Origin: Candidatus Saccharimonadota bacterium
Lineage (GTDB): Bacteria; Patescibacteriota; Saccharimonadia; Saccharimonadales; UBA4665
DNA length: 12,132 nt
NCBI GenBank assembly: GCA_027314795.1
Contig: DAHVAE010000018.1
Location: forward strand, 1 to 12,132
Direction of reading: 5' to 3'
In this document: positions 1-6,444 of the stretch, one piece after another
Numbering within the stretch: position 1 is the first letter of the stretch
Layout of the letters: each line of letters opens with the position of its first letter
Made by a program: the position numbers and the translations under genes
The notes under the pieces: generated by a model
What the model was told of the DNA's origin: nothing
What the model saw: only the letters and a program-made list of their open reading frames with translations
Databases searched by the model: none

Positions 1-450
1 GATGACCTTCTATATCTTTCTGTATGTATCTATATGGCAAAGTGCCAAATTCCTTGATAGTTTCTTGGGTTTCAGGTAAGAAGATAGTTGAACCATCGAT
101 AGCTAGCAGTCTATGTCCATGCCATTTCCGATAGTCACCTTTACTATACATAGTTTCTATGATTGTTTTTTTATTAAGTTCAATAAAGGCGGTATGTTTA
201 AATTTAGCCCTGGCTCTAGAGTAGGCACTTTTATCTACGGTGGTTTGAGATCTATTTAACTTAGGGATAGAGGTATTCATTTGTAGCTGGATTGACTTAG
301 TTCCTTTATTTAACATTAACACTAGTAGTGTCTTAAAGCTTAATACTCTATCCCTGGTAAAATCTTGAGCGTAACGTTTATGCCTACATGCAAAGTTACT
401 ATCTCCTAGAAGGTTATTAACAGAGTTAACGAACTGCTGATTTTTTTCAT
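1..450 (-). pseudogene. IS4 family transposase N-terminus, partial, start out of frame
   Basis: The minus-strand frame entered at codon 448-446 runs open to the window edge, about 149 codons. It has the look of the IS4/DDE transposase N-terminus: NNLLGDSNFACRHKRY, then FTRDRVLSFKTLL, LNKGTKSIQLQ, a KSAYSRARAKF segment, and RLLAIDGSTIFLPET, whose Asp should be the first catalytic D. The remaining catalytic residues lie outside the window. The expected start, an ATG at 448-450 with a good Shine-Dalgarno (AGGAGT, 458-463, 8 nt from GGAG to ATG), is in another frame and reaches a stop after 14 codons. The junction is a run of seven A in the mRNA (441-447). One more A, or a -1 slip, gives MKKNQQFVNSVNNLL. 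No ATG, GTG or TTG occurs in the long frame between its upstream stop and about residue 45. It is therefore frameshifted, a sequencing homopolymer error, or recoded. Family assignment is confident; functional state is unknown. Confidence 0.75.
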
Positions 451-491
451 GATGTGTACTCCTTTTCTTAAAAACATACCAAATACAAACA

Positions 492-519
492 AAAATACCA
501 ATAAATTGCCTTAAGTCAA
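492..519 (-). promoter_or_regulatory. Promoter of the IS transposase
   Basis: On the minus strand TTGACT (514-519) and TATTTT (492-497) are separated by 16 nt, and a TG one base before the -10 gives an extended -10 form. The predicted transcript starts about 35 nt ahead of the Shine-Dalgarno and ATG of the transposase. Confidence 0.45.
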
Positions 520-563
520 CGGCTTTGCCCCACCATGATTCATGATTAAATTACCTGGCTATT

Positions 564-1724
564 TTAAATCTGCGTGCTATTATCAGGGTTTTTCCAAAAA
601 TTCAACATATCTTGACCTGCGCCTTGGGCTGTAGGCCCTGTAACATAGTGTCTGGGACAAGTATAAGTAACGCCTTGGTTAAATTGTGTTGGGATAGTGT
701 AATTAGTCTTGCTTCTTATCATTGACCCATTACTAAGCGTCCAGCCTCCCAGACCGATATGATGTGAAGATAAATATGACAATAGAGTCGGCACTAAAGT
801 CGGGGCATTTGGTCGGCAAGAACTTTGAGGCCCTTCATGTTCGCTAAACTCGTCATCAAAAACTGGTAAGGAATTTGAAACGTTACCCCAATCTGTATCC
901 CAGTTTGAGGGTGAATCAAAACCTGGCTTCAAATAGCTATGGATGACATAAACTATGTTGCCACCAGTCAGCTGATAGTTACTAACCATGTCTAATGATT
1001 TAGCGCCGTAAATGCCTTCGGCTAAAATTAAGTTGTTTGCGCCAGTTGCCCTAACATCATTAACTATCGTCTGCATACCAACAAACGTCCCTTTTGTAAC
1101 GGTGCCGCCATATTTCCATAAATGCCAAAGGTTTGCTTCACTACCTCCTACATCCTTAAGGCCCAAGCTGGGTTCATTAAACAGATCAAACCAAACACGG
1201 CCATCGTTTTTATATATCGATGCCATCTTTTGCCAAAATTGATCGGTACCGATGGTGGGAAATTGCTGATTTTTAGTGTATTCGTATTGGGCACATAAAA
1301 TTACATTTAGTTTTTTGCTTTCAGCGTATGACACTTCTTTTTCTATAGCTGCTAGATATCCTGGGGTATTATTATTCACTAAATTGGCTTGAACCTGCAT
1401 TCTAACTGAGTTGACATGCCAAAAGCTAGCAATAGCATTTATTTTATTTATGTCTGACTGAATGGTGCTCGACCAGTCAGATTCAGCACCAGCTAAACCA
1501 AACAAAGTAATAGCAGAGGGCATATAAGTTTGGCCGTTTGGTCCAATTATTCTATTACCTGCTACCTTATACGAAATTGATGAACTAGGAGAGCTATCGG
1601 TCGTATTATTGTTTGATTTGTGACGATTATATACATACCACCCTACGGTGGCTATACCGATAATAATGACTACTACGACAATGGCCTCAACCAATGAAAA
1701 GCCATCATTTCTTCTTATTGACAT
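564..1724 (-). CDS. Prepilin-leader-anchored glycoside hydrolase, GH5-like
   Basis: This 386-aa protein starts with a class III (type IV prepilin) signal: basic MSIRRNDG, then FSLVEA with Glu at +5 and a hydrophobic stretch to about residue 31. Cleavage is expected after Gly8. A Ser/Asn/Thr-rich linker (about 36-51) follows, then a TIM-barrel-type glycosidase domain (about 55-380). GH5 (clan GH-A) hallmarks are visible: Arg108 in NSVRMQV, the acid/base in FDLFNEP (Glu184), a His-Tyr pair in VIHSYLK (His262), a likely nucleophile in PVFDDEFSEHEG (Glu292) and the aromatic GGWTL (Trp328). The GH5 family cleaves beta-linked glucans, mannans and related glycans; the substrate cannot be told. Two Cys (303, 356) could form a disulfide outside the cell. 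I infer it is held at the membrane or displayed on a pilus-like fibre. No pilus genes are nearby, and an insertion sequence abuts its 3' end. There is no Shine-Dalgarno. A weak TAGTAT ends 7 nt before the ATG, so a leaderless start is possible. Confidence 0.85.
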   Translation of the reverse strand: MSIRRNDGFSLVEAIVVVVIIIGIATVGWYVYNRHKSNNNTTDSSPSSSISYKVAGNRIIGPNGQTYMPSAITLFGLAGAESDWSSTIQSDINKINAIASFWHVNSVRMQVQANLVNNNTPGYLAAIEKEVSYAESKKLNVILCAQYEYTKNQQFPTIGTDQFWQKMASIYKNDGRVWFDLFNEPSLGLKDVGGSEANLWHLWKYGGTVTKGTFVGMQTIVNDVRATGANNLILAEGIYGAKSLDMVSNYQLTGGNIVYVIHSYLKPGFDSPSNWDTDWGNVSNSLPVFDDEFSEHEGPQSSCRPNAPTLVPTLLSYLSSHHIGLGGWTLSNGSMIRSKTNYTIPTQFNQGVTYTCPRHYVTGPTAQGAGQDMLNFWKNPDNSTQI

Positions 1725-1769
1725 CGATTTAATACTAACATAAACAATTAAACGTTCGGGGCATGTAAA

Positions 1770-2717
1770 CTATTTCCTATTGCTTGCTACTAAACTGAGC
1801 AGCTCTTTAGTTGATTTAGAAGACATAAATTTCTCTCTTAACTGCTTGGCGCCATCAAAGTTATTAATATACACCTTGCAAAATTTGTTTAATACTTTTA
1901 CTGGTTTAGTATCACCCCAAACGTCCTTGAATAGCTTGATGTGCTTTTCAAATAAATCAAAGCGTTCCTTTACTGAGAGGGATTGCCAGGGGCTGTTTTT
2001 ACTAAAAACATAAGGATCGGTAAATACACCTCGGCCAATCATTATACCGTCTAAACCATGTAGTTTTGCTAATCTTTCACCCTGTTGACGTGATATAACA
2101 TCACCGTTACCAACAATCAATGTCTTTGGAGCAAGTTTGTCTCTCAATTTTCTAATGTCGGCAATTACATCCCAGTTAGCAGGTACTTTGCTCATCTGTT
2201 TCTTGGTCCGACCATGGATACTCAGCATAGCTAGACTCTGATTAAGCAGAAACTCATGCCAGCTTAGATCTACCTCGTTTAAACCAGTTCTAGTTTTTAC
2301 ACTAACCGGTAGCCCTTGAGCTCCATCTTTAGTAGCTGCAATTATATCTTTAGCTAATTCTCTGTTGTTAACCAGCGCAATACAACTGCCATTTTTTACT
2401 ACGTTTTTATCTGGGCAACCCATGTTAATATCTATGCCGTCAAAGCCCATACCCACTAACTCTTTGGCTGTCTTGTAATAGTTTTCTGGCTGAAGCCCCC
2501 ATATTTGAGCAATAATTGGTTGCTCTTTCTTACTAAACGAAAGTTTTGTTAATAACTCACTTCTGCCTTGACTTTGTAGACCATCGACATTAACAAATTC
2601 AGTGAAGAATAGATCTGGAGGAGCACAATCTGCCACTATTTGCCTAAAAACCGTATCGGTCACATCATACATCGGGGCCAAAACAAAGAAAGGTCTTCTA
2701 TTATTTAAACCGTACAT
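1770..2717 (-). CDS. dus: tRNA-dihydrouridine synthase
   Basis: A 315-aa flavoenzyme of the Dus family, which reduces uridine to dihydrouridine in the D-loop region of tRNA using FMN and NADPH. Visible signatures run in order: LAPMYDVTD near residues 13-21 for FMN binding, DINMGCP with catalytic Cys101, VKTRTG (Lys141), SIHGRT (His168), VGNGDV (202-207) and MIGRGVFTDP (226-235) for the flavin phosphate. The C-terminal helical part (about 245-315) matches the tRNA-binding domain in place and size. The length is normal for the family. The subtype (DusA, B or C) cannot be fixed by eye, although GCPDKNVVKNGSC is closest to the DusB/DusC style. The gene lies 27 nt after the 280-aa unknown gene but has its own -10-like hexamer 7 nt ahead of the ATG and no Shine-Dalgarno. 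It ends in TAG. Confidence 0.93.
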   Translation of the reverse strand: MYGLNNRRPFFVLAPMYDVTDTVFRQIVADCAPPDLFFTEFVNVDGLQSQGRSELLTKLSFSKKEQPIIAQIWGLQPENYYKTAKELVGMGFDGIDINMGCPDKNVVKNGSCIALVNNRELAKDIIAATKDGAQGLPVSVKTRTGLNEVDLSWHEFLLNQSLAMLSIHGRTKKQMSKVPANWDVIADIRKLRDKLAPKTLIVGNGDVISRQQGERLAKLHGLDGIMIGRGVFTDPYVFSKNSPWQSLSVKERFDLFEKHIKLFKDVWGDTKPVKVLNKFCKVYINNFDGAKQLREKFMSSKSTKELLSLVASNRK

Positions 2718-2724
2718 CTGTATT

Positions 2725-2730
2725 ATTCTA
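2725..2730 (-). promoter_or_regulatory. -10 element for dus, leaderless start predicted
   Basis: TAGAAT on the minus strand ends 7 nt before the dus ATG, and no Shine-Dalgarno is present. The -35 position would fall in the 3' end of the preceding gene and is poor (GAACAG). Transcription would begin at or next to the ATG. Confidence 0.4.
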
Positions 2731-2744
2731 ACTTATCCGATCTT

Positions 2745-3587
2745 TTACTGTTCTGGGTGTAAGTGTTGCTGCCAGGACACTGACTTTTCAATTTCTTGCT
2801 GCGACCTATGAATACTATCTAAAAATGCACCTCGTTTGGCATTATTGTAATCAATTAGAAGTCTGAGTAAGTTTCGCCAGACTCCAAAATGTTTGTTGCC
2901 CTGTCTTTCAAAAAACAGGCGTCTCTCCAGAGACCTTTTTGCTAAATCTAGCTGTGTAGGGGTCCAACGTCGTTGCTCAGTTAAGGCCTCAAACATATCG
3001 GGCATAATAATGCCCCGAAGGACTTCTCCTTCAGCTCGTTTTTGTAACGATTTACCACGATTTGAGCCAGGATATCTAGCAGCTTCAGCAAAGCGAACTA
3101 AAATCGCTACATAACTGTCTAATATTGGTATATGTCTTTGCACTAATTCTAAACGTCTTTCAACAACATGCATGCCGGCACGTTCGGCTTTTTCACGGTC
3201 AGGTGGTGGTTGAAAGTACCCTGTTCTATCTGCTAAATACCTGGCTACGCTTCTACTATTGAGCGCAGCAGGACTTAGAATTATTGAGTTATACTCACCT
3301 GGAGATAAGGCTACAAAGGAAAAAGGCTCTGGGTAACTTTTATGGACATATACAAATCTACCACGTTCAATTGGATTTATTAAGTTAGACCTGAATTTAT
3401 CTGGATTAGCAGCTGTTAACATGTCTGGAGTCAAATCAGCATAATCCTCTGGTTTAAGACCCCAGTATTGCGGGGTGGCTAGACGAGAGAAGGTTACTCG
3501 TTCATTGGGATCATAATATCTGGGTGCAGCTTCCGCTACCGTTGTCATCTCTAGTTGACCAACAGTTTCGGGTCTACTTTTAGTCAT
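2745..3587 (-). CDS. Hypothetical soluble protein, second gene of a two-gene operon
   Basis: I do not recognise this 280-aa protein. It has no signal peptide or membrane helix, so it is probably cytoplasmic. The N-terminal half (about 25-125) is mixed, with aromatic and proline-rich stretches (YYDPNERVTFSRL, PQYWGLKPEDY, GYFQPPPD). The C-terminal half (about 130-268) is Arg/Lys/Glu-rich and predicted helical, with many Arg pairs (VERRLELVQR, AKRSLERRLFFER). That would suit nucleic-acid or protein binding, but this is only an impression from composition. No catalytic motif is obvious. It starts 3 nt after the stop of the 120-aa gene with only a weak Shine-Dalgarno, so translation is probably coupled to that gene and driven by the promoter at 3960-3988. 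It may be restricted to the lineage. Confidence 0.75.
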   Translation of the reverse strand: MTKSRPETVGQLEMTTVAEAAPRYYDPNERVTFSRLATPQYWGLKPEDYADLTPDMLTAANPDKFRSNLINPIERGRFVYVHKSYPEPFSFVALSPGEYNSIILSPAALNSRSVARYLADRTGYFQPPPDREKAERAGMHVVERRLELVQRHIPILDSYVAILVRFAEAARYPGSNRGKSLQKRAEGEVLRGIIMPDMFEALTEQRRWTPTQLDLAKRSLERRLFFERQGNKHFGVWRNLLRLLIDYNNAKRGAFLDSIHRSQQEIEKSVSWQQHLHPEQ

Positions 3588-3590
3588 AAG

Positions 3591-3953
3591 TTAGCCAAGT
3601 ACCCGACTACGTCCGTTTAGATATGTTTTGGTTATCCCATCCTCTTTACCCGTTGGTCTACCTTTGGGTAGAGCGGCTTGTTGTTGAGCTTCGGCAACTT
3701 TAAGCCGTAAATCTTCGCCACTGAGTACGCCCTTTGTTTCGGCTAAATCACCTGTAGCTGGTATTCCATGCTTAACATCTGCAGTTGTTTGATCAGGATC
3801 TACCGTAGCTTTAGCAAATAATGGATGGGTTTCGGCTAAACTTCTGCTGTTGATCTGCTGTTGATCAGTGGGCGGTAACTGATCGTGACCAAAGTAAGCT
3901 CCTTCAATAGCTTCTTGATCAGGATTAGGACTAAAAGATTCGCCTGATTTCAT
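3591..3953 (-). CDS. Hypothetical small hydrophilic protein, first gene of operon
   Basis: An unrecognised 120-aa protein, strongly hydrophilic and rich in Gln, Asp, Pro and Gly, with no Cys, no membrane helix and few large hydrophobic residues. It is probably largely disordered. A possible helix lies around residues 78-95 (LSGEDLRLKVAEAQQQAAL). The end is basic (TKTYLNGRSRVLG). It has the best promoter in the window and a TATAAT only 6 nt before the ATG, with no Shine-Dalgarno, so a leaderless mRNA is expected. The next gene starts 3 nt after its stop, so the two products may act together. Composition alone gives no function. Confidence 0.7.
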   Translation of the reverse strand: MKSGESFSPNPDQEAIEGAYFGHDQLPPTDQQQINSRSLAETHPLFAKATVDPDQTTADVKHGIPATGDLAETKGVLSGEDLRLKVAEAQQQAALPKGRPTGKEDGITKTYLNGRSRVLG

Positions 3954-3959
3954 ATTAAT

Positions 3960-3988
3960 ATTATACTACGTAATTAGTACTTTATCAA
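3960..3988 (-). promoter_or_regulatory. Near-consensus promoter of the 3953-2745 operon, leaderless
   Basis: TTGATA (3983-3988), a 17-nt spacer and a perfect TATAAT (3960-3965) lie on the minus strand. The hexamer ends 6 nt before the ATG at 3953, so the predicted first base of the RNA is at or next to the A of the start codon. Confidence 0.75.
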
Positions 3989-3990
3989 GT

Positions 3991-5229
3991 CTATTCCCAA
4001 CGAAAGACTCTAAAGGCAATAGCATATATAACTAATAGCCAAAGGGCGACTAGCCCAATTTGAGGCCCAATGTCTAGTAGACTTTTACCTTCTGTGGTCA
4101 ACATTCTTAATCCGTCGATAACAGGTGTAAGTGGCAAATAATTGGTTACTGATTGTAGCCAGTTTGGCATTAGGTATCTGGGGAAGAAAGTGCCCGATAG
4201 GAAAATCATTGGAAATACAATAATGTTTGCAAGCGGAGCAGCTTGCCTTTCATTCTTCGCCCAACCGCCTACTGCCAGCCCAATACCTAGGATCATAAAA
4301 ATACAGAGGATTAAATAAGCTAGAATCTCTAGATAATTACCGTTGATCTTTAGGTTAAAGACAGTTATTGCAATAATAAACTGGACTAGAACTGAGAGTG
4401 ATCCGGTTATCGCCTGGCCAAACATAGTCGACAGGAAGTATTGCCAAACCCTAATTGGAGTAGTGTGCAGTCTTCTAAGGATTCCTTGCTTCTTAAGTTC
4501 CGGGAAAACATTAACAGGACCGAAAATACCAACACCGACAATAGTAAAGCCTAAAAGACCGGCAAAGGTGTAATCAAAGGCAGTTAAGCTCTTTTGAGAT
4601 AGTTGGTCGCCAACAACAGTAAATGGTGCATTAACAGCTACAAAGCGGGCATTGAGTGGTTTGAGAGCTGTTGGTAGTAAGGCTATCAAGGTTTGCCCTG
4701 CCGATTGGTTATTTTCGGTATAGATAACCTTTACTTGCCCTTTTGGTCTGGATCCGTTGGTAACTTGACCGAAGTTTGGTGATAACACTATGGCCGCATC
4801 AAGCTGATTCTTGTCCATCTTATTTTCAGCCTCAGTAAGCGTATGAATAGTAGGATCTATTTTATATACTTTAGTGGCTGTAATTTCTTTAACGACTTGG
4901 CTGGCATAAACTGAGCTTGATTGGTTTATGAGGCCAATTTTAAAACTTACAGTGTTGTTTTTATTAGTTAATGCTCCGAATACAAATAAGAATATTAGTG
5001 GAAATAAAACTGTAAAGAAGATGGCAAGTCTATCTCTAAAAAAGCGTTTAGTGCTAAGTTTAGTAAAGACTCCGACAGCATAAAATTGCTTTTGCCAGCC
5101 TGTTAGTTGCTTTTTCGGCTTCGACTGGTCGTTAGTAGAGTTTACTCTTCTAGTTTTATACATTGGCCTAATAATACGTCTATAGACAACCCAAATGCCA
5201 AGAATAATAAGTAAATAGTAAAGTATCAT
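3991..5229 (-). CDS. ABC-2 type transporter permease
   Basis: A 412-aa membrane subunit of a two-component ABC exporter of the DrrB/NatB/ABC-2 type. Membrane segments are visible at about 68-86, 221-240, 268-292, 300-322, 335-349 and 387-407. A large outer domain (about 92-215) follows the first of these, as in YhgE/ABC-2 families. The segment EYLKKQG-like FPELKKQGILRRLHTTPI (about 243-259) is the typical coupling region, and the TFFPRYLMPNWLQ...LPLTPVIDGLR stretch (about 347-374) is characteristic. There is an extra hydrophobic helix at residues 2-18 followed by about 45 basic, polar residues before the usual first segment, which is not standard for the family. The gene overlaps the ATPase by one base (TAATG), so the two are translationally coupled. 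The substrate is unknown; drugs, lipids or polysaccharides are the usual range. Confidence 0.92.
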   Translation of the reverse strand: MILYYLLIILGIWVVYRRIIRPMYKTRRVNSTNDQSKPKKQLTGWQKQFYAVGVFTKLSTKRFFRDRLAIFFTVLFPLIFLFVFGALTNKNNTVSFKIGLINQSSSVYASQVVKEITATKVYKIDPTIHTLTEAENKMDKNQLDAAIVLSPNFGQVTNGSRPKGQVKVIYTENNQSAGQTLIALLPTALKPLNARFVAVNAPFTVVGDQLSQKSLTAFDYTFAGLLGFTIVGVGIFGPVNVFPELKKQGILRRLHTTPIRVWQYFLSTMFGQAITGSLSVLVQFIIAITVFNLKINGNYLEILAYLILCIFMILGIGLAVGGWAKNERQAAPLANIIVFPMIFLSGTFFPRYLMPNWLQSVTNYLPLTPVIDGLRMLTTEGKSLLDIGPQIGLVALWLLVIYAIAFRVFRWE

Positions 5230-5987
5230 TATTCTCTTAACGCCTTCCCAGTCATGTCAATAAATACATCCTCAAGATTAGCTTGCTCAACTTGCTGTTC
5301 CTTCTTAAAGCCTTTGTCCAATAATTGCTTAATCAGTTTCTTGGGGGTGTCAAGAGCTATAATTTTACCGTTATCCATAATTGCTACCCGATCACAAAGC
5401 AGTTCGGCTTCATCCATATAATGAGTAGTGATTATAACTGTTACACCGGTGTCTCTAACCTGCTGAACTAGTTCCCAGAGATTACGCCTAGCCTGAGGAT
5501 CAAGCCCAGTAGTTGGCTCGTCAAGGAAAAATACTTTTGGACTGTGGACTAATGCTGCGGCAATACTAAGCCGCTGACGTTGACCACCGCTTAACTGCTC
5601 AGCAAAACTGTCAGCTTTATCGCCAAGCTGAACTTCATCTAGATAGTGCTGGACATTAACCCGCTCGCCGTAAGCAGCTGCAAACAATTCAATAATTTCA
5701 GATAGTTTTTGTTTATCTTGGAAGGCTGGACTTTGAGGTTGGACACCAATAATCTTTTTAACTTCATTGGGTTTAGATGCAACGTCGATGCCAGCAACTG
5801 TTATTTTACCTGAATCAATACTTCGAAGTGTTTCAATCATCTCAAGAGTAGTAGTCTTGCCAGCACCATTAGGGCCTAGTATGCCAAAGATCTCGCCCTT
5901 TTTGACGTCAAAAGAGATACCGGCAACAGCTGGCTTATTATCATAACGCTTAGTTAAGTCTTTAACTTTTAAGATTATATCCGCCAT
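5229..5987 (-). CDS. ABC transporter ATP-binding protein
   Basis: This is the ATPase partner of the downstream permease. All ABC motifs are present (numbered from the upstream ATG at 5999): Walker A GPNGAGKTT (42-50), Q-loop VQPQS (Gln89), signature LSGGQ (136-140), Walker B VFFLDEP with Glu161, D-loop GLD (165-167) and H-loop His193. The C-terminal NLEDVFIDMTG is typical of the DrrA/CcmA-like multidrug, polysaccharide or lipid export group. I chose the ATG at 5987 (protein begins MADIILKVKDL, 252 aa) over the ATG at 5999. A terminator ends 16 nt ahead of the 5999 ATG, and an extended -10 (TGATATCAT) overlaps that ATG. From 5987 the -10 to ATG gap is 10 nt, as at other genes here. Its last codon overlaps the permease start. 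Confidence 0.93.
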   Translation of the reverse strand: MADIILKVKDLTKRYDNKPAVAGISFDVKKGEIFGILGPNGAGKTTTLEMIETLRSIDSGKITVAGIDVASKPNEVKKIIGVQPQSPAFQDKQKLSEIIELFAAAYGERVNVQHYLDEVQLGDKADSFAEQLSGGQRQRLSIAAALVHSPKVFFLDEPTTGLDPQARRNLWELVQQVRDTGVTVIITTHYMDEAELLCDRVAIMDNGKIIALDTPKKLIKQLLDKGFKKEQQVEQANLEDVFIDMTGKALRE

Positions 5988-5997
5988 ATACTTGTCC

Positions 5998-6006
5998 ATG
6001 ATATCA
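5998..6006 (-). promoter_or_regulatory. Extended -10 promoter of the ABC operon
   Basis: TGATATCAT on the minus strand matches the extended -10 form TGnTATAAT with one mismatch, 10 nt before the ATG at 5987. There is no convincing -35, as extended -10 promoters allow. It lies immediately downstream of the terminator at 6011-6043, which insulates it from the 64-aa gene. Confidence 0.5.
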
Positions 6007-6010
6007 GGCC

Positions 6011-6043
6011 AATAAAAAAGAGCCTAGAAAACTAGGCTCTTTT
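6011..6043 (-). terminator. Intrinsic terminator of the 64-aa gene
   Basis: A perfect 12-bp stem (AAAAGAGCCTAG at 6016-6027, CTAGGCTCTTTT at 6032-6043) has a 4-nt loop. Read on the minus strand it is followed by a T-rich tract (TTTTTTATT). It sits 15 nt after the stop of the 64-aa gene and just before the ABC operon promoter. Confidence 0.9.
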
Positions 6044-6057
6044 AAACTTCAGTTAAA

Positions 6058-6252
6058 TTACTTGCGTTTAACTGTTAAAAAACCGTTGCGGGGGTTTTCA
6101 TTGACTTCATAACCTGATGGGAGGTCAGTACCCTCTGGTCGTTGATCCTTAGAAAAATAATAGATAGTTTGTCTTTTGCCACCGCGCAGTGTAACATCCT
6201 TAGAATTTAAGTAGTATGTTACGCCTTTAGAGTTAGTGTGCTTGTAAGCCAT
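6058..6252 (-). CDS. Small basic conserved protein, 64 aa
   Basis: A 64-aa lysine- and tyrosine-rich protein without Cys, signal or membrane helix. It reads as a compact beta-rich unit: MAYKHTNSKGVTYYLNSK, then VTLRGGKRQTIYYFSK, a RPEGTDLPSGY turn and a basic end (VKRK). It resembles a small hypothetical protein that I associate with Saccharibacteria genomes, from memory and unchecked. The basic composition would allow nucleic-acid or ribosome binding, but nothing proves it. It has the strongest Shine-Dalgarno in the window (GGGGAG, 7 nt before ATG), a TTGACA promoter with a dyad over the -10 and a strong terminator, so it is a monocistronic, well-expressed and probably regulated gene. Confidence 0.85.
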   Translation of the reverse strand: MAYKHTNSKGVTYYLNSKDVTLRGGKRQTIYYFSKDQRPEGTDLPSGYEVNENPRNGFLTVKRK

Positions 6253-6280
6253 TTACGCTCTCCCCTTATATATTAAGTAG

Positions 6281-6304
6281 TACCCCTAACATACTCTTGG
6301 GGTA
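6281..6304. promoter_or_regulatory. Dyad over the promoter of the 64-aa gene, operator candidate
   Basis: TACCCC (6281-6286) and GGGGTA (6299-6304) form a 6-bp inverted repeat with a 12-nt centre that contains the -10 hexamer. AA/TT steps next to the arms partly extend the symmetry. A regulator bound here would block the promoter, or the transcript could fold. This is inference from position. Confidence 0.35.
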
Positions 6305-6317
6305 ATTTGTTTGTCAA
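6288..6317 (-). promoter_or_regulatory. Promoter of the 64-aa gene
   Basis: A consensus TTGACA (6312-6317) and TATGTT (6288-6293) are separated by 18 nt on the minus strand. The predicted 5' leader is about 30 nt and carries the GGGGAG ribosome-binding site. Confidence 0.65.
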
Positions 6318-6365
6318 CCCCTTTTAAGGTTTTAGCTGGCAATAATGCTAAGGGATAAAATACAT

Positions 6366-6394
6366 TTAGCTTGCACAGGTTAACGGGGTATACT
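6366..6394 (+). promoter_or_regulatory. Promoter of the small membrane-protein cluster
   Basis: TATACT (6389-6394) is preceded at 17 nt by a weak TTAGCT (6366-6371). It would give a leader of about 45 nt ending in AAGG-rich sequence before the ATG at 6445. It diverges from the promoter of the 64-aa gene across the 192-nt intergenic region, which otherwise shows nothing. Confidence 0.5.
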
Positions 6395-6444
6395 AAACTA
6401 GCTAGGTATAAGCATAAAAATAATCAAGGTGGAAGGGTAAAAGT

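Larger units (their letters stand above)
1..545 (-). mobile_element. IS4-type insertion sequence, partial
   Basis: The first ~545 bases are the upstream end of an insertion sequence whose transposase reads leftward out of the window. The only gene content is that transposase and a promoter in front of it. The outer boundary is a guess: it lies between the transposase promoter (about 519) and the stop of the neighbouring glycosidase gene (564). A short direct repeat, catgatt twice at 534-547, lies in this gap. I cannot identify the terminal inverted repeat or target duplication because the other end is outside the window. Confidence 0.6.

Noticed and set aside
534..547. catgatt direct repeat as an IS target-site duplication
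   Set aside because: The two copies are adjacent rather than flanking the element, and the other end of the IS is not in the window.
1012..1242. Plus-strand open frame inside the glycosidase gene, and similar ones at 1780-2013, 2602-2811, 2893-3114, 4343-4573 and 6371-6592
   Set aside because: They lie antisense to or out of frame with well-supported genes, lack ribosome-binding sites, and their translations look random.
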